Part shown: positions 1 to 7,515 of the stretch, piece by piece
Numbering within the stretch: position 1 is the first letter of the stretch
How the letters are laid out: every line of letters begins with the position of its first letter
NCBI GenBank assembly: GCA_900548145.1
Contig: URJB01000011.1
Coordinates: forward strand, 1 to 56,864
Length of the DNA stretch: 56,864 nucleotides
Origin: an uncultured Eubacteriales bacterium
GTDB taxonomy: Bacteria; Bacillota; Clostridia; Christensenellales; Aristaeellaceae
Direction: 5' to 3'
Notes under the pieces: generated by a model
Told to the model about the DNA's origin: nothing
The model's input: the letters and a program-made list of their open reading frames with translations, nothing else
Databases searched by the model: none
Program-made: the position numbers and the translations under genes

Positions 1-260
1 GAGGACAGCCCCTGAGGGCAGTCTGCCCACGGAACGTGGTCAGACTGTTCCGGCCTAAGGGCCGGAATTGGATGCCCCGAATAAATTCGGGGCATCCAAC
101 CGTTCGGCTCCCGCAGACCGAAGCTTGGGCCGAGAGGGAGCGCGTGCCCAGTGGGCACAACTGCCGTAGGCAGTTAGCGACTGGCAGGCCTGAGCAAATA
201 CAAGAGCCGGGCACGGCAGTGCCCGGAACGCCGATATTTGCGAATAACGCGCAGCGGGGC
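1..260. repeat. Cluster of palindromic modules (repeat family B, copy 1)
   Basis: There is no credible gene here. The stretch is a chain of perfect hairpins: 48-55/60-67 (TTCCGGCC with loop TAAG), 68-81/86-99 (14-bp stem, loop TAAA), 144-149/153-158, 159-165/169-175 and 210-217/222-229. The block at 144-190 recurs at 45841-45890 with the same layout, but several stem bases are changed on both sides. ORFs across the region are low-quality Arg/Pro/Gly-rich translations of the palindromes and are not reported as genes. Confidence 0.75.
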
Positions 261-289
261 GGGCCGCCTCTGGAGTCGCCGTGCCGCCT

Positions 290-412
290 GCTTTCTTTGG
301 TACTTTCTTTCGCTTCGAAAGAAAGGACTTCTCCCCTCGGGGGCGGCAGCCCCACCACCCGCGCCGGAGTCGGCGCGTCAGCCCCCGCTGGGGACTGCCT
401 CCAGCAAAGTTG
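290..412 (+). repeat. Repeat family C, copy 1
   Basis: This contains a hairpin around TTTCTTTCG/CGAAAGAAA (about 305-327), then a G/C-rich segment and the palindrome CGCGCC-GGAGTC-GGCGCG followed by TCAGCCCCCGC. The same ordered parts appear in inverted orientation at the right end of the window (56730-56864). Between 413 and 640 I see no gene and no clear element. Confidence 0.65.
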
Positions 413-640
413 ACGTACATCGGTACAAGCATGAGGCTTTCCTCAGAACAGCCATCACGCGATTCACACTACCGTGCCTGTTCGCCCAAACTCCGAGTCT
501 CCCCTATCACCCCCCGCTCCCACATCAGAGAGCGTGTCAATCCCCCATGATGCAAAAAACGCTCCCATGAAGCGTTATGCGTCACCCATGCCGTTCCCCC
601 ATAGCTCTCCTTTGCCCTTCCTCTACTTCCAAAATAAAGA

Positions 641-669
641 AACGCCGCCTTTTCACGGAAGGCAGCGTT
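641..669 (-). terminator. Terminator of the polyferredoxin gene
   Basis: The 11-bp stem 641-651/659-669 has one G-U pair. On the minus strand it is followed by a T-rich run (TTTCTTTATTTT), 20 nt past the stop codon of the gene ending at 689. Confidence 0.75.
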
Positions 670-688
670 CCTTTGAGCCTATAGTTCT

Positions 689-1507
689 TTACAATGCTTT
701 CTTCGGACAGGCCTTGGCGCATTCAAAACACAGAATGCACTCTGTACCGTTTTTCCGCTTGCGGGAATTGTCTGTCATATCCACGTCCATGGGACATACC
801 TTTTTGCACTTTCCGCAGGAAACGCACTTGCTGTGGTCGCACTGAACCCGAATCAGGGAAAAATAGCTCATGGGCTTCAGGAAGACCGTCACAGGGCATA
901 AGTACTTGCAGAAAGCCCGGTTGTCCTGAAACAGAAAGGCCAACCAGACCCCCAGCGCATAGTACAGCAGATTGCCCACGATAAAGGCCCAGAACATCAC
1001 GTTTTCCTTATCGGGAACCTGAAGCAGGAACAGCCCGCCCACAAAGGCCAGCGAGGCCGCAAAGAAAACGTACCGAAGCCAGCCGATTTTCTTTCTCGGT
1101 TGACGGGGAACCTTGTAGGGCAGGAAATCCAGCACCATGGCCGTCCAGCAGGCATAACCGCACCAGCCCCGGCCAAACAGCAGCGGCCCGAAAATTTTCG
1201 CAACGACATAGTGAATGGTGGCCGCCTCGAATACGCCTGTGAACAGATAATACCAGAATCCCTCGATCTGCATGTTTTCCCGGTCGATCAGACCCAGATA
1301 GACCAACATATACAGTCCCACCAGCAGCTGTGTCACCCGGCGCGCGTGCTTGTACTGCCGAATAAACAATACCAGCCCCAGTGCAAGGGAAATTCCGATA
1401 TAGCTGAAATTGAACAGATAGAATAGATTGTGCTTCGTCAGGGTCAGGGTGACGGCGACCGTTTCAAACACGGCCAGAATCACCGCCGGAAACCAATACT
1501 TCTTCAT
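689..1507 (-). CDS. NapH-like 4Fe-4S membrane polyferredoxin
   Basis: This 272-residue protein has several hydrophobic segments (about 5-22, 33-50, 57-73, 85-105, 145-162, 170-193). The membrane pairs C116/C120 (GWCGYAC) and C200/C204 (FCKYLCP) are typical of the NapH/YccM/NosR polyferredoxin group. Two classic 4Fe-4S motifs follow, C228-x2-C-x2-C-x3-C238-P and C257-x2-C-x2-C-x3-C267-P. Such proteins pass electrons between the quinone pool or ferredoxin and a partner reductase. No partner reductase gene is adjacent, so its role here is open. The ATG at 1507 is chosen because GGGAGGGGAG lies just upstream; the frame stays open further 5' but crosses a terminator hairpin. The gene stands alone between terminators. 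Confidence 0.85.
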   Translation of the reverse strand: MKKYWFPAVILAVFETVAVTLTLTKHNLFYLFNFSYIGISLALGLVLFIRQYKHARRVTQLLVGLYMLVYLGLIDRENMQIEGFWYYLFTGVFEAATIHYVVAKIFGPLLFGRGWCGYACWTAMVLDFLPYKVPRQPRKKIGWLRYVFFAASLAFVGGLFLLQVPDKENVMFWAFIVGNLLYYALGVWLAFLFQDNRAFCKYLCPVTVFLKPMSYFSLIRVQCDHSKCVSCGKCKKVCPMDVDMTDNSRKRKNGTECILCFECAKACPKKAL

Positions 1508-1533
1508 GGGGTCTCCCCTCCCTTGCCAAATGA

Positions 1534-1573
1534 AAAAACATGATCCACCGTTCGACCGGAGGATCATGTTTTT
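1534..1573 (-). terminator. Rho-independent terminator, 13-bp perfect stem
   Basis: Stem 1534-1546/1561-1573 (AAAAACATGATCC and its complement) is followed on the minus strand by TTTTTTCATTT. It lies downstream of the ABC transporter operon and upstream of the polyferredoxin start, so it separates these two minus-strand units. Confidence 0.8.
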
Positions 1574-1699
1574 CATTGAAACGCCCACCCGGCGTAAACG
1601 TATCATAACGTGTGTCGGTCATGAGGGCAGATTGTCGCTCTGCCACTGCTTCATTGAGCCTTGATGGATGGCCAGCCGCGAGGCCTGTCGCCGGGCGCC

Positions 1700-1838
1700 A
1701 ACTGGCGGGAAATCACACCAGACCCGCGAGCCGTGGCACCCGTCGTGCCACGGCGGTAAAACCCCGACCAGCTTGCTTTTCCTCAAGCACCCTGCGCGCC
1801 TGCAGCGCGCAGTCCGGGGTGCAGGGGTACTACCCCTA
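1700..1838 (-). repeat. Repeat family A, copy 1 (3' end of ABC permease gene)
   Basis: Read in the gene direction it begins inside the stop codon region. Hairpin AGGGGTA-G-TACCCCT (1823-1837) is followed by ACCCCGGACTG, a GCGCGC hairpin, the linear block GGTCGGGGTTTTACC and the 10-bp hairpin GCCGTGGCAC/GTGCCACGGC (1730-1754), and ends in CTCGCGGGTCTGGT. The same ordered modules follow other genes at 10372, 31952, 34584 and 42764. Confidence 0.85.
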
Positions 1839-2867
1839 CCGGGAGCCCTTGTCGTAGGGGATGCCTTCGGCCTTGGGCGCACGGGAACTCTTGGAGGTGA
1901 AAGCCAGTACGATCAACGTGATCAAGTACGGCAGAATCCGATAGAAGTTGATGTTGATCCCGATTTCCTTCAGCAGGAAGATGCCGTCGCCGTTCAGGTC
2001 CAGACTGGCATAGCTGGCGGCCACGCACTTGAACAGGCCGAACAGCAGCGCCGCGCCCGCCACGTTCAGAGGCTTCCAGTTGCCGAAGATCATCACGGCC
2101 AACGCCAGGAAGCCGAAGCCCGCTACGTCGCCGTTGGCGGAGCAGTTTGCCGTGGTCATGGCGTAGACAAAGCCGCCCAAGCCAGCCAGCGCGCCGGAAA
2201 TGGTCACGCCCGCATAGCGCATTTTCACCACGTTGATGCCCAGACTGTCCGCCGCCTGAGGATTTTCACCGCAGGAGCGCAGCCGCAGGCCAAAGCGGGT
2301 CTTGTACAGGATCACCGCCAGAATGACGTAGATGAGAATGCATAGGTAGGTGGCCAGATAAACCTTGTTCAGGAAGGTCTCCGCCAGAAAGCCCAGCTTG
2401 TCGGTCTTGGCGTAACCCAGCATGGTCTTTTTGATCATGAACCAGCTGGCGGAGTCGCCGGTGTACATCTGCAGGGTGTTCTGGTTGGCCAGCAGGCGGA
2501 TGAAGAACAGCACCAGCGCGGGGGCCATCAGGTTCAGGGCCGTGCCGCCGATGGTCTGGTCCGCCTTCAGATTGATGGCGGCAAAGGCCAATAGCAGCGA
2601 GAACAGCGCCCCGAACAGCGCCGCCACCGCCATGGCCAGCACCATAAACCCTTGCAGCGCCGGCCAGTCCTTGGCGGCCATGGCCGCGTCAAACCAGCCC
2701 CACTGCTGTACCAGACGCACAAACAAAACGCCGATGAACGCGCCGAAGATCATAATGCCCTCCAGCGCCAGATTGATGATGCCGCTGCGCTCGGCAAAAA
2801 TGCCCGCCAGCGCTACGATCATCAGGGGAACCGCGTAGATCAGGGTCTGACGAATCAGAAAGCTCAT
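1836..2867 (-). CDS. ABC transporter permease, BMP/nucleoside type
   Basis: This 343-residue protein consists almost entirely of hydrophobic segments and belongs to the BPD_transp_2 permease family (YufQ/NupQ group of nucleoside importers). It carries the typical late cytoplasmic loop with TRFGLRLRSCGENPQAA, which contacts the ATPase. It overlaps the upstream permease by 4 bp (ATGA-type junction at 2864-2867), so the two are translationally coupled and probably form a heterodimeric channel. The stop codon TAG lies at the edge of a repeat hairpin. The substrate is inferred as nucleosides from family membership only; sugars are possible. Confidence 0.9.
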   Translation of the reverse strand: MSFLIRQTLIYAVPLMIVALAGIFAERSGIINLALEGIMIFGAFIGVLFVRLVQQWGWFDAAMAAKDWPALQGFMVLAMAVAALFGALFSLLLAFAAINLKADQTIGGTALNLMAPALVLFFIRLLANQNTLQMYTGDSASWFMIKKTMLGYAKTDKLGFLAETFLNKVYLATYLCILIYVILAVILYKTRFGLRLRSCGENPQAADSLGINVVKMRYAGVTISGALAGLGGFVYAMTTANCSANGDVAGFGFLALAVMIFGNWKPLNVAGAALLFGLFKCVAASYASLDLNGDGIFLLKEIGININFYRILPYLITLIVLAFTSKSSRAPKAEGIPYDKGSR

Positions 2868-4168
2868 TTCTCCGCCGCCTCCTTCCCATCTCCGGCAGGC
2901 CGGTCGATGTTTTCACTGTTGTTGGTCTCCTGGGTCGCGGGAATGATCTTTTCCTCCCGGTGACGGCGGCGCTTGCCGCTGCCGGACAGCCACATGCGGA
3001 TCACCAGCGAGAACGCGGCCAGATACACGATCACGGCAATGATGACGTCCGTGATGTATTCGTTGTACGCGGTCAGGTTGGTCAGCTGCAGGCCGGCAAT
3101 ATCCAGCATGGACATGAACATGCCCGCGAAGATCACGCCGATGGGATGGTTGGAAGCCAGCAGGGCTACAGGGATGCCGTTGAAGCCCACGGCGGGCAGC
3201 TGCTGGTAGGTGGACCAGAAGAACTCGGTGTTGCCGCTGAGGTAGTACAGTGAACCCGCCGCGCCCGCCAGCGAACCGGCGATAGCCATGGACAGCACGA
3301 TGTTCCGCTTGTCCTTGATGCCGGCATAGCGCGCCGCATAGCGGTTGGAGCCGCAGGCCTTGAGCTGATAACCGAAGGTGGTCTTGGAAAGGATGATGTA
3401 CACAATCACCGCCAGCACAATGGCGATCAGGATGCTGCCGTTGACCTGAGAGCCGGGGAACAGCTGCTCCAGCCCCATTTTGGAGGTGGCCACGCCGTTG
3501 GCCGTGGTCTTGTAAATGTAGCTGGTCTTGGTGTTTTCAATGACGTTCTTCAGGTTGGACACGTCAAAGACCCACGTGGCCAGATTGGCGGCGATCCAGT
3601 TGGTCATGATGCAGGCGATGACCTCGTTGATGTTCAGCAGGGACTTGAGCAGACCGGGGATCGCGCCCCAAAGTCCGCCCGCCAGCACGCCGCCCAGGAA
3701 CGCCAGAATCCATACGAACCATGTCGGATAGGTGACGGCGGGCACGATGCCCTGCGCCGCCTGATAGGCCGCCAGTTCGCCCACGCCGGTGGGGACGCTC
3801 AGGGCGATCAGCAGGGTGACGGTGGTTCCGGCCAGATACTGACCGGGCGCGCCGATGTTGAACAGACCCGTCTTGAACGCCACCGCCACGGAAAGGCCGG
3901 TCAGGATCACCGGCGTAGCGCGGAAGAGCATATTGCCCACGATGGAGGGGTTAAAACCGAAGGTCAGCGCGCCGGAAGCGTTGCGGCCCGTAGAGAACAG
4001 GCCGAAGAACACCAGTCGGATGCCTTCCCATGCGCTTTGCAGGCCAAGGCCCTTGGTGGTCAGGCCCACGATCAGGATCAGGACGCTGCCCGCTACCAGA
4101 CCGATCAGAATGGAGATCAGGGAAGCCAGCACCGAGCGGGTGCCTTCCTTTTGCAGAAAGTTTTTCAT
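2864..4168 (-). CDS. ABC transporter permease, BMP/nucleoside type (second subunit)
   Basis: This 434-residue permease of the YufP/NupP group has about ten hydrophobic segments, the coupling loop TTFGYQLKACGSNRYAARYAG and a charged C-terminal tail (after LSGSGKRRRHREEK). It pairs with the downstream 343-residue permease. Its start codon at 4168 overlaps the stop of the ATPase gene (4165-4168), consistent with one operon transcribed ATPase, permease, permease. The long low-complexity C-terminal tail (EEKIIPATQETNNSEN) is longer than I would expect for the family and may simply be linker. Confidence 0.9.
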   Translation of the reverse strand: MKNFLQKEGTRSVLASLISILIGLVAGSVLILIVGLTTKGLGLQSAWEGIRLVFFGLFSTGRNASGALTFGFNPSIVGNMLFRATPVILTGLSVAVAFKTGLFNIGAPGQYLAGTTVTLLIALSVPTGVGELAAYQAAQGIVPAVTYPTWFVWILAFLGGVLAGGLWGAIPGLLKSLLNINEVIACIMTNWIAANLATWVFDVSNLKNVIENTKTSYIYKTTANGVATSKMGLEQLFPGSQVNGSILIAIVLAVIVYIILSKTTFGYQLKACGSNRYAARYAGIKDKRNIVLSMAIAGSLAGAAGSLYYLSGNTEFFWSTYQQLPAVGFNGIPVALLASNHPIGVIFAGMFMSMLDIAGLQLTNLTAYNEYITDVIIAVIVYLAAFSLVIRMWLSGSGKRRRHREEKIIPATQETNNSENIDRPAGDGKEAAEK

Positions 4169-5712
4169 GCCTCCGCCTCCTTCTCCTGCCGCTTGGCGCC
4201 GGCCATGTACAGGCCCAGTTCCTCCACGGTGACTTGCTTGGGATCAAATTCGCCCACGATCTGGCCCTCGTACATGACCAGAATGCGGTCGGAAAGGTTC
4301 ATGACCTCATCCAGCTCCAGCGAGACCAGCAGCACGGCCTTGCCCTCGTCCCGCTGCTTCACCAGCTGGCCGTGAATGTACTCGATGGCGCCTACGTCCA
4401 GACCGCGGGTAGGCTGCACCGCCACGATCAGGGGCAGGTTGCGGTCGATCTCCCGGGCCACGATGGCCTTCTGCTGGTTGCCGCCGGACATGCTGCGGCA
4501 CTTGGTAATGGGGCCCTGACCAGAGCGCACGTCGTACTGCTCGATCAGCTTTTCGGCGTACTTGCGGGTCTCGTCAAAGCGGATGAAGCCGTGGTTCTGG
4601 AACTGCTTTTCCTCAAAGCGCTGCAAAACCATGTTCTGCTCCAGCGTAAAGTCCAGAATCAGGCCGTGCTTGTGCCGGTCTTCGGGAATATGGCTCATGC
4701 CCGCCTCGCTGTGCTTGCGGATGGAGGCATGGGTGATGTCGTGGCCTTCCAGCGTGATCTTGCCGTGAGAGGGCTTTTCCAGCCCGGTGAGGGCATAAAC
4801 CAGATCGGTCTGGCCGTTGCCGTCGATCCCGGCGATGCACAGGATCTCGCCGGCACGGGCAGTGAAGCTCACGTCGCTGACTGCGTCCCGCTTGTAGAGC
4901 TTGGAGGGCACATGCAGATGCTCCACCTCCAGCACGGGCTTGCCGGGATGGGCTTCGTCCTTGTCCACCACCAGCTGCACGGGGCGGCCCACCATCATGC
5001 GGCTCAGTTCTTCCTTGGTGGTGTTGGCGGTCTCCACGGTGCCCACGTAGCGGCCCTTGCGCAGCACGGTCACCCGATCGGAGACCTCCATGATCTCGTT
5101 CAGCTTATGGGAAATAAACAGGATGCTCTTTCCCTCCCGGGTCAGGCCCCGCATGATTTCCATCAGTTCTTCGATCTCCTGAGGGGTCAGCACGGCGGTA
5201 GGCTCGTCGAAGATCAGCACCTCATTGTCGCGGTAGAGCATCTTAAGAATTTCTACGCGCTGCTGCATTCCCACGGTGATGTCCTCGATCTTGGCGTCCA
5301 GATCCACCTTCAGGCCGTAACGTTCGGACAGCTCCTGCACCTTTTTGCGGGCCGCCTTCTTCTGCAGGAAGCCCATTTTGGTGTCCTCCGCTCCGAGGAT
5401 GATGTTATCCAGCACGGTGAACACGTCGATCAGCTTGAAATGCTGGTGCACCATGCCGATGTGCAAAGCGGTAGCGTCGTTGGGGTCGTTGATCTGCACC
5501 TCTACGCCGTCTTTTTTGATGACGCCTTCTTCCGGCTGATACAGGCCGAACAGGACGCTCATCAGCGTCGATTTGCCCGCTCCGTTTTCTCCCAGCAAAG
5601 CATGGATCTCGCCTTTTTTCAGCTGCAGCGTCACATCATCATTGGCTTTAATGCCCGGAAATTCCTTGGTGATGTGCAGCATTTCGATGACGTAATTGGG
5701 CGTATTGTCCAT
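4165..5712 (-). CDS. ABC transporter ATP-binding protein (double ATPase), nucleoside/BMP type
   Basis: The 515-residue protein has two ABC domains in tandem, as in YufO/NupO and sugar ATPases (RbsA/XylG). The first domain has Walker A GENGAGKST (41-49), a signature-like VGMQQRVEIL and Walker B VLIFDEPTAVL. The second has the degenerate Walker A GIDGNGQTD that is usual in this group, signature MSGGNQQKAIVARE and VQPTRGLDVGA. Two ATGs are possible; 5712 is preferred because the run GGGGGG ends 7 nt before it but only 1 nt before the alternative at 5718. The usual BMP-family binding lipoprotein gene does not precede it; a divergent sigma-factor gene does. Confidence 0.92.
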   Translation of the reverse strand: MDNTPNYVIEMLHITKEFPGIKANDDVTLQLKKGEIHALLGENGAGKSTLMSVLFGLYQPEEGVIKKDGVEVQINDPNDATALHIGMVHQHFKLIDVFTVLDNIILGAEDTKMGFLQKKAARKKVQELSERYGLKVDLDAKIEDITVGMQQRVEILKMLYRDNEVLIFDEPTAVLTPQEIEELMEIMRGLTREGKSILFISHKLNEIMEVSDRVTVLRKGRYVGTVETANTTKEELSRMMVGRPVQLVVDKDEAHPGKPVLEVEHLHVPSKLYKRDAVSDVSFTARAGEILCIAGIDGNGQTDLVYALTGLEKPSHGKITLEGHDITHASIRKHSEAGMSHIPEDRHKHGLILDFTLEQNMVLQRFEEKQFQNHGFIRFDETRKYAEKLIEQYDVRSGQGPITKCRSMSGGNQQKAIVAREIDRNLPLIVAVQPTRGLDVGAIEYIHGQLVKQRDEGKAVLLVSLELDEVMNLSDRILVMYEGQIVGEFDPKQVTVEELGLYMAGAKRQEKEAEA

Positions 5713-5772
5713 CGCCATGCCCCCCTTTCTTTGATTTCTGAATGAAACCATACCATGAGTCCCGTAGATTTT

Positions 5773-5801
5773 ATTATAACTTTCAGGAACAAAAAAGGCA
5801 A
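5773..5801 (-). promoter_or_regulatory. Promoter of the ABC transporter operon
   Basis: TTGCCT, 17-nt spacer, TATAAT on the minus strand (-10 at 5773-5778, -35 at 5796-5801), about 60 nt upstream of the ATPase start. Confidence 0.6.
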
Positions 5802-5859
5802 GAAAAACCAAATCTTTCAGAGGAAAACCACACTTTTTGTACGAAATTTCCGCAAAGAG

Positions 5860-5885
5860 GAAATCAAACGTTCTCCCTCTCCGTC
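5860..5885 (+). promoter_or_regulatory. Possible ECF-type autoregulated promoter
   Basis: GAAATC (5860-5865), 16-nt spacer, CGTC (5882-5885) resembles the GAAAC-N16-CGTC layout of Gram-positive ECF sigma targets. It is placed 50 nt before the sigma-factor gene. This is a pattern judgement only. Confidence 0.35.
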
Positions 5886-5934
5886 TTAAGAGTGTCAGGC
5901 CTGACGGAAAAACCCGTAGAAACGAGGCGAAACA

Positions 5935-6399
5935 ATGGACAGACAGGAGCTGGGGCAGAGGATCGTCGATTGGACGCCCCTGCTGTATCATGTGGCGTGC
6001 GGCCTGCTTTCCGATGAGAGCGACCGGGAGGACGCGGTGCAGTCGGCCATCGAAAAGGCATGGCGCAAGGCGGATTCCCTGCGGGAGCCGGACAAGCTGA
6101 AGCCGTGGCTCGTGCGTATTCTGGTCAACGAATGCCACGAAGTGCTCCGGCGCAGAAAGCGGGAAATTCCCACGGAGACCCTGCCGGAGGAAAGCGCCCC
6201 GCCGCCGCAGGAGCAGCGCGAGCTTCGAGAGCTGGTCATGAGCCTGCCCGAAAACGAGCGTCTGCCCATCGTGCTGCATTATCTGGAAGGTTTTTCAACA
6301 CAGGAGATCGCGTCCGCGCTGCGCTGCCCCAAGGGCACCGTTCTTTCGCGCATGAGCCGCGGCCGCAGGCAATTAAAACGCTTCCTGACGGAGGAATGA
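5935..6399 (+). CDS. ECF-family RNA polymerase sigma factor
   Basis: This 154-residue protein has sigma-70 region 2 at about 10-75 (SDREDAVQSAIEKAWRKADS, then KPWLVRILVNECHEVLRRRK) and region 4 at about 100-150 (LPENERLPIVLHYLEGFSTQEIA with recognition helix KGTVLSRMSRGRRQLK). The linker is Pro-rich (EESAPPPQEQ). It redirects RNA polymerase to stress or envelope genes. It is followed after 3 nt by a membrane protein that looks like its anti-sigma partner, and the three genes to 8879 form one operon. A candidate ECF-type promoter lies upstream, suggesting self-activation. Confidence 0.92.
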   Translation: MDRQELGQRIVDWTPLLYHVACGLLSDESDREDAVQSAIEKAWRKADSLREPDKLKPWLVRILVNECHEVLRRRKREIPTETLPEESAPPPQEQRELRELVMSLPENERLPIVLHYLEGFSTQEIASALRCPKGTVLSRMSRGRRQLKRFLTEE

Positions 6400-6402
6400 A
6401 CG

Positions 6403-7515
6403 ATGAAAGATTGGGATTCCCTTTTTGGTGATGTGCCGGAGAGCTTTTCCCGGCGCGTCCGTGATACGGTGGATCGGCTGGAGCGGCAGGAAAGCGCCCC
6501 CCGCCCGGCCTTCCGGCTGCGGCCCGTGGCCGTGCTGGCGCTGGCGCTCTGTCTGCTGGCCGGAACGGCGGCGGCCCTAAGCGGATTGGGCGTGCTGGAC
6601 ACGCTGGGCCGGGAGCTTCGGGCCTATCTGCAGCCCGAAGCCAAGGATCTGGTGCAGACTTCCGTCTTTCAGGCGGCCAGCCAGCCCCGGCACGCATCCT
6701 TTACGGTGGAAGAAGCCGTCCACGACGGGCGGCAGATGTACCTTTCCGTCCGGGTACACCCGGAAAGCGATGCTTTGCTCATGGACTTCAACGCCGAGGC
6801 TTCGTGGAGCCGCAGCTGGCCGGAGCATCCCGACCAGACCGACGACGGCTCGGAAACCTTCGCTCAGGCGGCGGCCGTGCAGGGCAAGGAACTGGTTCGG
6901 GCCGACTGTGAGCCTGTGGATGAAAACGGAACGCTGCTGGATCGGGCCGTCGAGGTACATTACGACGGCGACGACCTGCTCTACAACCTGTCCTTTGCGT
7001 CGGAGAGCGGAAAGGCCTCCCTGCGCCTGTTCACCGACGAGGTGTACAGCGAGGACTGGAAACAGAGCCGCAGCTTCGGTACGCTGGACCTGGAGGTCAA
7101 CGTGACCGAACGGGGCAAAATCTACACTGCGGATACTCCCGTTGTCTTTGCGGACGGCGAGCTGGAATTGACCGGGCTGACCGTGGTGCAAAGCCCCATC
7201 GCCACCTACGTGACCTACGAATACGCCGCCACGGAAAGCGCCAGCATGAAGACCCGGGTACACCTCTACAACGGCAATGTCTGGGTGAACTGGCTGGACG
7301 AAAACGGCGAGCCCGTGCCGGAATCGGTCATGGGACGGGGCGTTTTCGGGGATGATGACCAAACCACCTATTCCTGCACCTACCGCGCGTTCGACACCCT
7401 GACCGGCGAAATGAAGCTGGAATTTTACCGGCCGGGGGCCGGAACCATCGCACAGGTCATGGTTCCTTTGCGGGAAGCAGCGGACGAAAATCAACAAGGA
7501 GGTTCCTCCAAATGA
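6403..7515 (+). CDS. Membrane-anchored putative anti-sigma factor (DUF4179-like)
   Basis: This 370-residue protein has a cytoplasmic N-terminus of about 40 residues (FGDVPESFSRRVRDTVDRLE), one transmembrane helix at about 41-59 and a 310-residue extracytoplasmic part. The arrangement and position directly after an ECF sigma gene match clostridial DUF4179/RsiX-type anti-sigma proteins. The short N-terminus would bind the sigma factor; the outside domain would sense an envelope signal. No zinc-binding HxxxCxxC anti-sigma motif is seen, so it is not a ZAS-type factor. Its stop overlaps the next start (ATGA at 7512-7515), indicating translational coupling. Confidence 0.75.
   Translation: MKDWDSLFGDVPESFSRRVRDTVDRLERQESAPRPAFRLRPVAVLALALCLLAGTAAALSGLGVLDTLGRELRAYLQPEAKDLVQTSVFQAASQPRHASFTVEEAVHDGRQMYLSVRVHPESDALLMDFNAEASWSRSWPEHPDQTDDGSETFAQAAAVQGKELVRADCEPVDENGTLLDRAVEVHYDGDDLLYNLSFASESGKASLRLFTDEVYSEDWKQSRSFGTLDLEVNVTERGKIYTADTPVVFADGELELTGLTVVQSPIATYVTYEYAATESASMKTRVHLYNGNVWVNWLDENGEPVPESVMGRGVFGDDDQTTYSCTYRAFDTLTGEMKLEFYRPGAGTIAQVMVPLREAADENQQGGSSK

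Noticed and set aside
4165..6279. A 704-codon version of the ABC ATPase
   Set aside because: The extra 5' part is antisense to the sigma-factor gene and crosses the operon promoter; the ABC domain starts normally from 5712.
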